Source: Blastococcus atacamensis (GTDB lineage Bacteria; Actinomycetota; Actinomycetes; Mycobacteriales; Geodermatophilaceae). Taken from it: a stretch of DNA of 39,276 nucleotides. Location: positions 1-39,276 of the forward strand of contig NZ_POQU01000029.1 of NCBI RefSeq assembly GCF_002938425.1. The letters are read 5' to 3'. Below the pieces are notes generated by a model. The model had not been told where the DNA came from. It worked only from the letters and a program-made list of their open reading frames with translations, and made no database searches. Position numbers and translations under genes: made by a program. Numbering within the stretch: the stretch's first letter is position 1; each line of letters begins with the position of its first letter. This document shows, piece after piece, positions 14,245 to 22,185 of this stretch.

Positions 14245-15942
14245 TCAGGACGCCGAGTCGGCAGCGCCGGCGGCGGAGCCACCGCGACCCGCGCCACCGC
14301 GACGGCGACGACGCCGGGGGCGGCTGGTGCCGCCGCCCTCCGCGGAGCCCTCGGCGGCGTCGCCGGCAGGAGCCTGCGACTGCGCCGGAGCGTCGGGGGC
14401 AGCCTCGGTGTCGCCGGCCCCGCGGGTGCGCTGACGGGGACGGCTCTTGCCCCCACCGGCGGGCTTGTCCTCGTCGGTGGTCCGGCCGCCGGGGCCACGG
14501 GAGTCGCCCCGTCCACCGGAGTCACGACCGGCCGACGCCGCCGGGCGGTTCCGCTTGCCCGTCTCGCCGAGGTCCTCGAGGGTCTCGGCCTCCAGGCCCT
14601 CGCGGGTGCGCTGCGAGCGGGGGAGCCGACCCTTCGCGCCCTCGGGCACGTCGAGGTCGGCGTAGACCCACGGCGAGGTGGAATAGGTCTCCGGCGGGTC
14701 GTCGAAGCCGAGCTCCAGCGCCTTGTTGATCAGCTGCCACCGCGGGATGTCGTCCCAGTCGACCAGCGTGACCGCGACGCCGGTGCTGCCGGCGCGGCCG
14801 GTGCGGCCGATGCGGTGCACGTAGGTCTTCTCGTCCTCGGGGCACTGGTAGTTGACGACGTGGCTGACGCCGGTGACGTCGATGCCGCGGGCGGCGACGT
14901 CGGTGGCGACCAGGACGTCGACCTTGCCGCTGCGGAAGGCGCGCAGCGCCTGCTCGCGGGCGCCCTGGCCGAGGTCACCGTGCACGGCGGCCGCGGCGAA
15001 CCCGCGGTCGACCAGCTCGTCGGCGACCTTCTGAGCGGTGCGCTTGGTGCGGCAGAAGACCATGACCAGGCCGCGGTCGCGGGCCTGCAGCACGCGGGAG
15101 AGCAGCTCGGGCTTGTCGAGGTTGTGCGCCCGGTAGATGAACTGGGTCGTCTGCGGAACCGTCGAGCCCTCGTCGTTGCCGTGGGCGCGGATGTGGGTCG
15201 GCTGGGTCATGAACGTCCGCGACAGCGTGACGATCGGGCCGGGCATGGTGGCGGAGAAGAGCATCGTCTGCCGCTTCTCGGGGACCATCGCGAGGATCCG
15301 CTCGATGTCAGGCAGGAAGCCCAGGTCGAGCATCTCGTCGGCCTCGTCGAGGACCAGCGCCTTGACCTTGCCGAGGATCAGGTCGCCCCGCTGGGCGAGG
15401 TCGAGGAGCCGCCCCGGCGTGCCGACGACGACCTCGACGCCGCTGCGCAACGACTCGATCTGCGGCTCGAACGCGCGCCCGCCGTAGATGGCCTGCACGC
15501 GGATGCCGCGCTTGCTGCCGGCGGCGCCGAGGTCGCGGGCCACCTGCACGCAGAGCTCACGGGTGGGGACGACGACCAGTGCCTGCGGAACGCCGTCGCC
15601 ACCCTCGGACGGCGGGGTGACCCGCTGCAGCATCGGAACGCCGAAGCCCAGGGTCTTGCCGGTGCCGGTGCGCGCCTGGCCGATGAGGTCGTTGCCGGCC
15701 AGCGCCAGGGGGAGGGTGAGCTCCTGGATGGCGAAGGTGCGGGTGATCCCGGCGTCGGCCAGCGCGGCCACGATGTCGGGGTGGACGTCGAAGTCGCTGA
15801 ACAGCGGGCTGTCGGGGGCCACGGGTGCGCCGCCGAGCTCCCCGACGGTCTGCTCGAGCTCTTCGGGGGCCGGTGCGCCGGTCTCGGCGTGGTCCAGCTC
15901 TGCGGTGGGAGTGCCGGTGGGGGTCTGCTCGGTGGAGGTCAG
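14245..15942 (-). CDS. rhlE: DEAD-box RNA helicase, RhlE type
   Basis: This encodes about 565 residues. All helicase motifs are present: FAIQE (Q motif), ARTGTGKT (90-97), PTREL, GTPGRLLD, VLDEADEMLD (about 197-206), FSATM, VFCRTKRTAQKVADEL, VATDVAARGIDV and HRIGRTGRAG. The Q, I and II motifs give unwinding of short RNA duplexes, in ribosome assembly and cold adaptation. The last about 120 residues are Arg/Gly/Pro/Ser-rich (RPRRRRRRGG), a disordered RNA-binding tail. No ATG or GTG lies near the N-terminus. CTG 15942 has AGAGG eight bases upstream and is my choice; GTG within PVAPDS, about 40 codons later, is the alternative. The leader would be about 200 nt. Confidence 0.92.
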   Translation of the reverse strand: MTSTEQTPTGTPTAELDHAETGAPAPEELEQTVGELGGAPVAPDSPLFSDFDVHPDIVAALADAGITRTFAIQELTLPLALAGNDLIGQARTGTGKTLGFGVPMLQRVTPPSEGGDGVPQALVVVPTRELCVQVARDLGAAGSKRGIRVQAIYGGRAFEPQIESLRSGVEVVVGTPGRLLDLAQRGDLILGKVKALVLDEADEMLDLGFLPDIERILAMVPEKRQTMLFSATMPGPIVTLSRTFMTQPTHIRAHGNDEGSTVPQTTQFIYRAHNLDKPELLSRVLQARDRGLVMVFCRTKRTAQKVADELVDRGFAAAAVHGDLGQGAREQALRAFRSGKVDVLVATDVAARGIDVTGVSHVVNYQCPEDEKTYVHRIGRTGRAGSTGVAVTLVDWDDIPRWQLINKALELGFDDPPETYSTSPWVYADLDVPEGAKGRLPRSQRTREGLEAETLEDLGETGKRNRPAASAGRDSGGRGDSRGPGGRTTDEDKPAGGGKSRPRQRTRGAGDTEAAPDAPAQSQAPAGDAAEGSAEGGGTSRPRRRRRRGGAGRGGSAAGAADSAS

Positions 15943-16258
15943 TGCAATCGCCTCTGGTCTGCTGGGGGACCGGCTGCGGCAGCGGTGTCGCCGCCTCGCG
16001 CCGTCCCGGTCTGGTGTCTCGGGTCGGTTCCAGCGCCGACGCGGCCAGCAGAACCGGGCCTCGCTACAGCCCGGGAGACAGCCCCAGGGGCGTCGTCCAG
16101 CGGTCGTCAGCGCACAGATGTACGAGCGCGCCCGGAGGCTCGCCGATTCCCATGCTAGCGCGGGCACCGGTTAGCCTCTCCGCGCCGCGCTCCCCGATGT
16201 CGCGTCGGTCACTCGTCGGGGGCACCGCACCCACCGCTGTCGAACCGCAGGAGATGCC
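15943..16258. promoter_or_regulatory. Divergent promoter region and long rhlE leader
   Basis: This 316-bp gap has no recognisable gene. The two -10 boxes lie close together: TAGCAT on the minus strand (16157-16152) for rhlE, and TAGCCT on the plus strand (16172-16177) for the ferritin-like gene. The rhlE mRNA would then have a leader of about 200 nt, including a small GCCCC-A-GGGGC hairpin near 16081-16091. The plus-strand leader of about 75 nt carries GGAG before GTG 16259. Cold-shock helicase genes often have long regulatory leaders; that role is inference here. Confidence 0.45.
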
Positions 16259-16909
16259 GTGCCCCCGGTCGAGAACGCGGCCGTCGCCGAGCTGCTGGGC
16301 GCCCTGGCCTATGCCGAGCTCACCGCGTTCGACCGGCTCGCCGAGGACGCGCGCATGGCGCCGACGCTCGTCGGGCGCGCAGCATTGGCCCGCATGGCGG
16401 CCGCGGAGATCGCCCATCACGTGCGGCTCGCGACGCGGCTCACCGAGCTGGGAATCGACCCCGCCGTCGCGATGGCGCCGTTCGTCTCGGCGCTGGACAC
16501 CTTCCACGAGAGCACCCGGCCCAGCACCTGGCTGGAGGGGCTGGTCAAGGCCTACGTCGGTGACGGGCTGGCGACCGACTTCTACCGGGAGATCGCCGGT
16601 TTCCTGCCCGAGCCCGACCGCGGGCTGGTGCTGGAGGTCCTCGCCGACACCGGCTACGCCGACTTCGCCGTCCGCGAGGTGCGCGCCGCGATCGCGGCGA
16701 ACCGCAAGGTCGCCGGGCGGCTCGCCCTGTGGGGGCGGCGGCTGGTGGGGGAGGCCATGACCCGCTCGCAGGCGGTCATCGCCGAGCACGAGGGCCTGAC
16801 CGAGCTGATCGTCTCGGGCACCGGTGACCTGTCGGGCATCGGGCAGCTCATCGAGCGGATCACCCGGGCGCACACCGCGCGGATGAAGACGCTCGGCCTC
16901 AACCCCTAG
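16259..16909 (+). CDS. Ferritin-like fold protein (Rv3210c-like)
   Basis: This encodes 216 residues from GTG 16259, with GGAG five bases upstream. It is all-helical: VAELLGALAYAELTAFDRLAEDA, then AAAEIAHHVRLATRL, LVKAYVGDGLATDFYREIAGFL and VREVRAAIAANRKVAGRLALWGRRL. It contains the E-x6-ExxH-type metal ligands of ferritin-like four-helix bundles (Glu in AYAEL and AAEIAHH). It matches the actinobacterial family of M. tuberculosis Rv3210c, related to MiaE-type hydroxylases, with unknown substrate. Divergent from rhlE, as in M. tuberculosis. It ends directly at repeat copy A. Confidence 0.83.
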   Translation: MPPVENAAVAELLGALAYAELTAFDRLAEDARMAPTLVGRAALARMAAAEIAHHVRLATRLTELGIDPAVAMAPFVSALDTFHESTRPSTWLEGLVKAYVGDGLATDFYREIAGFLPEPDRGLVLEVLADTGYADFAVREVRAAIAANRKVAGRLALWGRRLVGEAMTRSQAVIAEHEGLTELIVSGTGDLSGIGQLIERITRAHTARMKTLGLNP

Positions 16910-16973
16910 AAGGACCCCGGTGCCCCCCACGCCTCGCACGCTCGGCGTGGGGCCCTGCACCGGGGCCGTTCCA
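16909..16973 (+). repeat. Two-stem intergenic repeat, copy A
   Basis: The best-paired copy. The outer stem CCCCGGTGC (16915-16923) pairs with GCACCGGGG (16957-16965), 9 of 9. The inner stem CCCCACGCC (16925-16933) pairs with GGCGTGGGG (16944-16952), 9 of 9. The loop is TCGCACGCTC (16934-16943). It begins at the last base of the ferritin-like stop codon and lies between convergent genes, so it can act as a bidirectional terminator. There is no T-tract. Confidence 0.85.
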
Positions 16974-16979
16974 GGTTGC

Positions 16980-17225
16980 TCAGTTGCTGCCGCTGGCGGT
17001 GATGAAGCCGACGCGGCGCTGGTCGGCCTGCGCGATCTCGACGTACGCGATCCGGTCGACCGGGACGAGGAGCTTGCGGCCTCGCTCGTCGACCAGGGTG
17101 AGCAGGCCGTCCTTGGTCGAGCCGGACATGGCCGCGGCCACGTCGGCCGCGATCTCGTCGGGGGACTTGGGGCTGTCGATGACCAGCTCCCGGGGCGAGT
17201 GCTGGACGCCGATCTTGACTTCCAC
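16980..17225 (-). CDS. DUF3107 protein (TB9.4 family)
   Basis: This encodes 81 residues from GTG 17225, with GAGGAGG about 10 bases upstream. The sequence MEVKIGVQHSPRELVID ... DEIAADVAAAMSG ... LLTLVDERGRKLLVPVDRIAYVEI ... RRVGFI is the complete DUF3107 domain, a small actinobacterial ATP-binding-like family that includes the M. tuberculosis antigen TB9.4 (Rv3208A). The function is unknown. As in M. tuberculosis, it lies next to a TetR gene of the Rv3208 type. Convergent to the ferritin-like gene across repeat A. Confidence 0.93.
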   Translation of the reverse strand: MEVKIGVQHSPRELVIDSPKSPDEIAADVAAAMSGSTKDGLLTLVDERGRKLLVPVDRIAYVEIAQADQRRVGFITASGSN

Positions 17226-17320
17226 GTGGGCGATGCCTCCTCGTTGGCGCTACTGCCCCCCAAGCTAGTCCAGACGGCGGCGCGAGGACCGGGCGAGCGG
17301 GTGCGCCCACAGCGAACGCA

Positions 17321-17380
17321 GAAGGACACCGTCCCTCTCAGCCCTCGCAAGCTCGGGCCGAGCCTCCGGACGGGGCTCAG
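17321..17380 (+). repeat. Two-stem intergenic repeat, copy F (divergent stems)
   Basis: The loop TCGCAAGCTC (17345-17354) is kept, with one base changed. The inner stem CTCAGCCC (17337-17344) pairs with GGGCCGAG (17355-17362), 7 of 8, with a sequence unlike the other copies. The outer stem CACCGTCC (17327-17334) pairs with GGACGGGG (17368-17375), 7 of 8. It starts with GAAGGAC like copies A, B and E. Its far end overlaps the TetR stop codon (17377-17379). Relative to TetR the repeat is inverted, unlike the other copies. Confidence 0.65.
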
Positions 17381-18003
17381 TCGACGCGGGGGAAACCGGA
17401 GATGCCGCGCCAGGCCAGCGACGACATCAGCGCGACCGCCTCGTCGCGGGAGACCGTGCCCTTGCGGGGCAGCCACCACCGGGCGCTGCTCTCGGCGAGG
17501 CCGGAGAGGCCGGAGGCCAGCAGCAGGGCGCGCTCGGGGTCGGCGCCGGTGTCGGCGGCGATCACCTCGGCGATCGCCTCGACGCAGACCTGGGTGCCGC
17601 GGTCGACGATCGCGCGCACGTCGTCGTCGTTGCGCAGGTCGGACTCGAAGACCAGCCGGAAGGCCTCGCCGTCGGCGTCGATGAAGTCGAAGTACGCCCC
17701 GACCGCGGCGTCGACGCGCATGCGGTTGTCCTCGGTCCGGCCCATGGCCTCGCCCACCCGGTCGGCCAGCTCCGAGACGTGCTCCTCCAGCAGCGCGAGG
17801 TACAGCTCTCGCTTGCCCGGGAAGTGCTGGTAGAGCACGGGCTTGCTGACGCCCGCCCGATCGGCGATGTCGTCCATCGCGGCAGCGTGGAACCCGTGTG
17901 CGACGAAGACGTCCTGGGCGGCGCGCAGGAGCTGCAGCCGGCGGGCGCCGCGCGGCAGGCGGGAGGTGCGCCGACTGGCCGCGGCGGGGCGTGATGGCTG
18001 CAT
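17377..18003 (-). CDS. TetR-family regulator (Rv3208-like)
   Basis: This encodes 208 residues from ATG 18003. A basic N-terminus is followed by the TetR HTH (about residues 22-68): RRLQLLRAAQDVFVAHGFHAAAMDDIADRAGVSKPVLYQHFPGKRELYLALL. The YQHFPGKREL recognition region is classic. The C-terminal ligand domain (about 75-200) is helical, with FDFIDADGEAFRLVFESDLRNDD. Position and sequence match the conserved regulator Rv3208 beside DUF3107. It is divergent from the hydrolase at 18075, its likely target. The ligand is unknown. Confidence 0.9.
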   Translation of the reverse strand: MQPSRPAAASRRTSRLPRGARRLQLLRAAQDVFVAHGFHAAAMDDIADRAGVSKPVLYQHFPGKRELYLALLEEHVSELADRVGEAMGRTEDNRMRVDAAVGAYFDFIDADGEAFRLVFESDLRNDDDVRAIVDRGTQVCVEAIAEVIAADTGADPERALLLASGLSGLAESSARWWLPRKGTVSRDEAVALMSSLAWRGISGFPRVD

Positions 18004-18074
18004 GGCGGGGAGATGTTACCGAGCGGTCCGGCACCCGCACGGCGGCGCGGTGGACAGCGTTACCTTCGTGAGTG
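18004..18074. promoter_or_regulatory. TetR / hydrolase divergent promoter
   Basis: This 71-bp gap is the expected site of autoregulation by the TetR protein. TACCTT (18061-18066) ends 5 nt before GTG 18072 and 8 nt before ATG 18075, so the hydrolase mRNA may be leaderless. I see no strong inverted repeat to call as the operator. Confidence 0.45.
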
Positions 18075-19118
18075 ATGTCCGAGGCCGAGCTGTCCACCAC
18101 TCCGCTGCCGTCCCTGACGGGTGTTCTCCCGCCGTGGCCCGGCGCGGACGTGCCGGTGCGCGGGGGTGCGGTGCTCGTGCGGCACACCCCGTGGCGCGGT
18201 CCGGTGGACGCCCCCGAGGACGACGCGCCCCGGGAGCGGGCCGTGTACGTGCACGGGCTCGGCGGGGCGTCGACGAACTGGACCGACCTGGCCGCGCTGC
18301 TCGCCGTCCGGTTCGACGGCTGGGCGCTCGACCTCCCGGGATTCGGCCGCTCGCAGCCGCCGCCCGGTGGCCGCTACTCGGTCCGGGGGCACGTGCGCAC
18401 CGTCATCGAGGTCCTCGAGCACGTCCGGTCGCAGCCGGGCGACGCGGCCGGCCGCCCCGTGCACCTGGTCGGCAACTCCCTGGGCGGGCTGGTCAGCGTG
18501 CTCGTGGCGGCCCAGCGCCCGGACCTGGTGGCGACGTTGACCCTGGTGTCGCCGGCGATGCCGGTCTACCGCGTGCCGCCGGCCTTCAGCCGCGCGCTGC
18601 TCCTTCTGCTGGTCCCGGGCATCCCGACCCTCGCCGAGCGCCGGCTGGCCGGCGTCGCTCCGGAGGACAGCGCGCGATCGATGATCCAGATGTGCTTCGG
18701 GAACCCTGCCGCGGTTCCGCCCGAGCGCATCGAGCAGGCGATGCAGGAGATGCGCGAGCGGGCCGGCCAGCCGTGGGCCGACCGGGCGCTGGCCAGGAGC
18801 ATGCGCGGGCTCATCACGTCCTATCTCCGGGTCGGCCGGGCGAACGCCTGGCGGGCGGCCCGGAGCCTGCGGATGCCGACCCTCGTGATCTGGGGCAGTC
18901 GCGATCGGCTGGTCGATCCGGCCCTCGCCCCGCGCCTGGCGGCCACCGTCCGCGACTCCCGGCTGCTCCTGCTCGAGGGGGTGGGTCACGTGGCGATGCT
19001 CGAGGCGCCGGAGCCCACCGCCCGGGCCGTCCTGGCCCTCGTCGAGGAGCGACCCGCCACGGCGGGCGGGGCGGATGCGCCGGCTGTCGCCGACACGCCA
19101 CGCAGCGTGAGACGCTGA
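18075..19118 (+). CDS. Alpha/beta hydrolase
   Basis: This encodes 347 residues from ATG 18075 (GTG 18072 is in frame). The oxyanion block VYVHGLGGASTNWTDLA, then DLPGFGRSQPPP, the nucleophile VGNSLGGLVSVLVAA (Ser), the acid in IWGSRDRLVDP and the base in EGVGHVAMLEAPE give a full Ser-Asp-His triad. The cap region (about 190-260) is large and helical. The substrate is unknown; esterase or lactonase activity is the general expectation. It is divergent from TetR and probably controlled by it. A 6-bp hairpin (19103-19117) overlaps the stop. Confidence 0.87.
   Translation: MSEAELSTTPLPSLTGVLPPWPGADVPVRGGAVLVRHTPWRGPVDAPEDDAPRERAVYVHGLGGASTNWTDLAALLAVRFDGWALDLPGFGRSQPPPGGRYSVRGHVRTVIEVLEHVRSQPGDAAGRPVHLVGNSLGGLVSVLVAAQRPDLVATLTLVSPAMPVYRVPPAFSRALLLLLVPGIPTLAERRLAGVAPEDSARSMIQMCFGNPAAVPPERIEQAMQEMRERAGQPWADRALARSMRGLITSYLRVGRANAWRAARSLRMPTLVIWGSRDRLVDPALAPRLAATVRDSRLLLLEGVGHVAMLEAPEPTARAVLALVEERPATAGGADAPAVADTPRSVRR
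19103..19117 (+). terminator. Short hairpin overlapping hydrolase stop
   Basis: CAGCGT-GAG-ACGCTG forms a perfect 6-bp stem with a triloop and overlaps the stop codon at 19116-19118. It is short and has no T-tract, so it may only be a weak terminator. Confidence 0.35.
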
Positions 19119-19160
19119 CGACCTGACGGCGGGTGCGTCGAGGACCAGGGAGAGCGGCCG

Positions 19161-20066
19161 GTGGGTGGACGTCTGACCGACGACCGGCCCACCCCTCGCC
19201 AGGGACCCCTGGTCGCCCACCGGGAGCCGCGGGTCCCGGGGCGCAGCCGCGGCCCCGAGCGCGGGACCAGCCGGGTGCGCCGGTTCGTGCGGCGCCACGG
19301 CTGGCGGGCCCACGCGATCCCCTTCCTCGTCGTCGCGACCGTCGTCGTGCTGGTGGACCTCGCCTTCCACCCACCCGGACCGGGCACCACGACCGCCGCA
19401 CCCGCGCCGGAGCGCAGCGCCTCCGCGACGACGACCGCTGCGCCCTCGTTGCCCAGCACGCCGACCGCGCCCGCTGAGGGGGATGCGGGTCCGAGCGGGA
19501 CCGTCGCACCGGCCGTCGCCGGCACCTATGTCGAGCGGGGCTCCGGCACCCTGTCGATCGTCGACGGCTCGTCGGAGGTCTACGGCACCGGGCCGCTGAA
19601 GCGCTTCGTCATCGAGGTCGAGGACGGCATCGGGGTCGACGGCCCCGCCTTCGCCGCGGCGGTCACCCAGACCCTCGGTGATCCCCGGTCCTGGGGCAGC
19701 GGCGGGCGGATGTCCTTCCAGCGGGTCGGGGCGGCGGAGGCGGCGGCCCGGCAGTACGACTTCCGCGTCAGCCTCGTCAGCCCCGGCAACATGGAGACCT
19801 ACTGCCCTGGCGTCGGAACCGGGGGCTACACGTCCTGCCGCTACGGCGAGCGCGCGGTCATCAACCTCGCCCGCTGGGCCACCGCCGTTCCGCACTACGA
19901 CGGCGACGTCGCCACCTACCGGCTGTACGTCGTCAACCACGAGGTCGGGCACGCACTCGGCAACGGGCACCAGGACTGCCCCGGTCCCGGCCAGGTCGCG
20001 CCGGTCATGCAGCAGCAGACCCTCGGCCTGGAGGGCTGCGCCAAGAACGCCTGGCCCTTCCCCTAG
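19161..20066 (+). CDS. DUF3152 extracellular metzincin-like protein (Rv3207c-like)
   Basis: This encodes 301 residues from GTG 19161. A basic, Pro-rich cytoplasmic N-terminus (1-50) and a single transmembrane helix (about 52-69) are followed by a Ser/Thr/Pro linker (70-120). The DUF3152 domain (121-301) faces outside. It carries HEVGHALGNGH (H260, E261, H264, H270) and a following M283 in APVMQQQT, the order of zinc-binding HExxHxxGxxH and Met-turn motifs of metzincin proteases. Cysteines C215, C226, C273 and C293 could form disulfides. Protease activity has not to my knowledge been shown for DUF3152. It lies just upstream of moeZ, as Rv3207c does beside moeB1. Confidence 0.9.
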   Translation: MGGRLTDDRPTPRQGPLVAHREPRVPGRSRGPERGTSRVRRFVRRHGWRAHAIPFLVVATVVVLVDLAFHPPGPGTTTAAPAPERSASATTTAAPSLPSTPTAPAEGDAGPSGTVAPAVAGTYVERGSGTLSIVDGSSEVYGTGPLKRFVIEVEDGIGVDGPAFAAAVTQTLGDPRSWGSGGRMSFQRVGAAEAAARQYDFRVSLVSPGNMETYCPGVGTGGYTSCRYGERAVINLARWATAVPHYDGDVATYRLYVVNHEVGHALGNGHQDCPGPGQVAPVMQQQTLGLEGCAKNAWPFP

Positions 20067-20236
20067 CCCGAACACTCGCCGAGCGCGCGGGACGCGGGGT
20101 CATGAGCCGCGCCGAAGCCCGCGGTCGGGGTCGGCAGAAGGAGGGGAGCGGCAGCGGGATTACCCGGGCCTGTCACGCTGTTCTTCCCACGAACGCCGGT
20201 CCTCTGGGCCGCTGTCCGCGACGTGAAGGAGCAAGC

Positions 20237-21397
20237 GTGTCCCTGCCACCGCTGGTGGAGCCGGCCGCAGACCTGTCGATCGACGAGGTCCGCCGGTACA
20301 GCCGTCACCTGATCATCCCCGACGTCGGCATGGACGGGCAGAAGCGCCTGAAGAACGCCAAGGTGCTCGCCGTCGGTGCCGGTGGCCTCGGGTCGCCGGT
20401 CCTGATGTACCTGGCCGCGGCCGGTGTCGGCACCCTCGGCATCGTCGAGTTCGACACCGTCGACGAGTCCAACCTGCAGCGCCAGATCATCCACGGCGCC
20501 TCCGACGTCGGCCGGTCCAAGGCCGAGAGCGCGCGGGACTCCATCAAGGAGATCAACCCGCTGATCGACGTCCGGCTGCACGAGACGCGGCTGGACAGCG
20601 ACAACGTGCTGGACATCTTCAGCCAGTACGACCTGATCGTCGACGGCACCGACAACTTCGCCACGCGCTACCTCGTCAACGACGCGTGCGTGCTGCTGAA
20701 CAAGCCCTACGTGTGGGGCTCGATCTACCGCTTCGACGGCCAGGTCTCGGTCTTCTGGAACGAGCACGGGCCGAACTACCGCGACCTCTACCCGGTCCCG
20801 CCGCCGCCCGGCATGGTCCCCAGCTGCGCCGAGGGCGGCGTGCTCGGCGTCCTCTGCGCGACCGTCGGCGCGATCCAGGCCACCGAGGCCGTCAAGCTCA
20901 TCACCGGCATCGGCGAGACGCTGCTGGGTCGGCTGATGGTCTACGACGCCCTGGAGATGACCTTCCGCGAGATCAAGGTCCGCAAGGACCCGGAGGGTGA
21001 GCCGATCACCGGCCTCATCGACTACGAGACCTTCTGCGGCGTCGTCTCGACCGAGGCCCAGGAGGCCGCGGCCGGTGCGACGATCACCGTCGACGAGCTC
21101 AAGGACATGATGGACGCCGGCAAGGACTTCGAGCTGATCGACGTCCGCGAGCCCAACGAGTACGAGATCGTCTCGATCCCGGGTGCCAAGCTGATCCCCA
21201 AGGACGAGATCCTGTCGGGCCGGGCGTTGGCGCAGCTGCCGCAGGACAAGCCCATCGTGATCCACTGCAAGACCGGCGTGCGGTCGGCAGAGGCGCTCGC
21301 GGCGGTGAAGAACGCCGGCTTCAGGGACGCCGTCCACGTCCAGGGCGGCGTGACCGCGTGGGCCACGCGCATCGACAAGGCGCTGCCGACCTACTGA
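20237..21397 (+). CDS. moeZ: MoeZ/MoeB-type sulfur-carrier adenylyltransferase/sulfurtransferase
   Basis: This encodes 386 residues from GTG 20237, with AAGGAG five bases upstream. Residues 1-270 form the ThiF/MoeB/E1-like domain: RYSRHLIIPDVG, GAGGLGSP (47-54, ATP loop), DESNLQRQI and DGTDNFATRYLVNDAC. The CxxC zinc pairs of E. coli MoeB are absent, with only C197 in PSCAEGG kept. Residues 283-386 are a rhodanese domain with the active-site loop CKTGVRS (C344). MoeZ activates sulfur-carrier proteins (MoaD, CysO, ThiS type) by adenylation and transfers sulfur to the C-terminal Gly-Gly. The length and two-domain layout match mycobacterial MoeZ (Rv3206c). Repeat C begins right after the stop. 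Confidence 0.94.
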   Translation: MSLPPLVEPAADLSIDEVRRYSRHLIIPDVGMDGQKRLKNAKVLAVGAGGLGSPVLMYLAAAGVGTLGIVEFDTVDESNLQRQIIHGASDVGRSKAESARDSIKEINPLIDVRLHETRLDSDNVLDIFSQYDLIVDGTDNFATRYLVNDACVLLNKPYVWGSIYRFDGQVSVFWNEHGPNYRDLYPVPPPPGMVPSCAEGGVLGVLCATVGAIQATEAVKLITGIGETLLGRLMVYDALEMTFREIKVRKDPEGEPITGLIDYETFCGVVSTEAQEAAAGATITVDELKDMMDAGKDFELIDVREPNEYEIVSIPGAKLIPKDEILSGRALAQLPQDKPIVIHCKTGVRSAEALAAVKNAGFRDAVHVQGGVTAWATRIDKALPTY

Positions 21398-21460
21398 CGC
21401 AGCACCCCGCTGCCTCCCACCGCTCGCACGCTCGCGGCGGGGCCCTGCGGCGGAGATCCA
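21398..21460 (+). repeat. Two-stem intergenic repeat, copy C
   Basis: It directly follows the moeZ stop. The outer stem CCCCGCTGC (21405-21413) pairs with GCGGCGGAG (21447-21455), 7 of 9. The inner stem CCCACCGC (21416-21423) pairs with GCGGCGGG (21434-21441), 7 of 8. The loop is TCGCACGCTC (21424-21433). The 24-bp core is identical to copies B and D. Confidence 0.8.
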
Positions 21461-21469
21461 CCACGTTCT

Positions 21470-21501
21470 GGCTGACATGTCGTGGTGTTGACATGTCAGC
21501 C
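21470..21501 (+). repeat. 12-bp perfect inverted repeat with nested GACATGTC palindromes
   Basis: GGCTGACATGTC (21470-21481) and GACATGTCAGCC (21490-21501) are perfect complements with an 8-bp spacer GTGGTGTT. Each arm itself contains the palindrome GACATGTC, so the site can be read as two 8-bp palindromes 16 bp apart (operator-like) or as a stable hairpin. It lies between moeZ and the DinB-like gene. Confidence 0.7.
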
Positions 21502-21513
21502 GCAGGATCCGAG

Positions 21514-21552
21514 GGCCTGATCCGCTTCCCCGCCCCGGGAGCGGGTCAGGCC
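21514..21552 (+). repeat. 13-bp inverted repeat upstream of DinB-like gene
   Basis: GGCCTGATCCGCT (21514-21526) pairs with AGCGGGTCAGGCC (21540-21552), with 12 of 13 Watson-Crick and one G-T pair. The loop is 13 nt. It ends 22 bp before ATG 21575. It could be a terminator or a leader structure. Confidence 0.6.
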
Positions 21553-21574
21553 TTCGGCATGTTGACTGTCGTGC

Positions 21575-22156
21575 ATGGCCGACTTCTCGCCCGTCGAGCT
21601 CCTGGAGCTCTTCCAGCGCGCCCAGAACCAGTTCACCGATCGCGTGGACGCCGTGGACCCCGACCAGTGGGAGGACCCGTCGCTCCCGGGGTGGACGGTC
21701 GCCGACCTGGTCGCGCACCTGGTCAGCGAGCAGCTCTGGGTCCCCCCGCTGCTGGCCGGTGAGCCCTACGCCGAGGGTCGGTTCCCCGACGAGACCACCG
21801 ACCTGCTCGGCAACGATCCCTTCGTCGGCTGGGAGTCCGCAGCGGACGACGCGCTGTCGGCCTTCGCCGAGGACGACGCCCTGGTGCGCACGGTGCACCT
21901 GGAGCGCGGGCCCACCCCGGCCACCCAGTACATCCTGGAGATGACCTCCGATCTCACGGTGCACGCCTGGGACCTCGCGCACGCGACCGGCGGTGACACC
22001 GAGCTGGACGGGGAGCTGGTCACGGCTGCTCTCGTCTTCGCCGAGCAACTGCCCGAGGGCGGCGTCCCGGGTCTGTTCGACCCGCCGCTGGACGTCTCCT
22101 CCTCGGCGTCCCCGCAGACCCGCCTGCTCGCCCGGTTCGGGCGCAAGGACTTCTGA
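21575..22156 (+). CDS. Mycothiol-dependent maleylpyruvate-isomerase-like (DinB fold) protein
   Basis: This encodes 193 residues. It begins VELLELFQRAQNQFTDRVDAV and has PGWTVADLVAHLVSEQLW (about 38-55), the helix carrying the first metal-binding His, and LTVHAWDLAHATG (about 127-139) with the other His ligands. This is the TIGR03086/MDMPI pattern, a DinB-like four-helix bundle that binds a divalent metal and in several cases uses mycothiol. The C-terminal part (FAEQLPEGG...DVSSSASPQTRLLARFGR) is the usual extension. The substrate is unknown. No Shine-Dalgarno is obvious, and the upstream region is full of hairpins. Confidence 0.83.
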   Translation: MADFSPVELLELFQRAQNQFTDRVDAVDPDQWEDPSLPGWTVADLVAHLVSEQLWVPPLLAGEPYAEGRFPDETTDLLGNDPFVGWESAADDALSAFAEDDALVRTVHLERGPTPATQYILEMTSDLTVHAWDLAHATGGDTELDGELVTAALVFAEQLPEGGVPGLFDPPLDVSSSASPQTRLLARFGRKDF

Positions 22157-22185
22157 GCGGGCGGTGCGCAGGCCACGATGACCGG

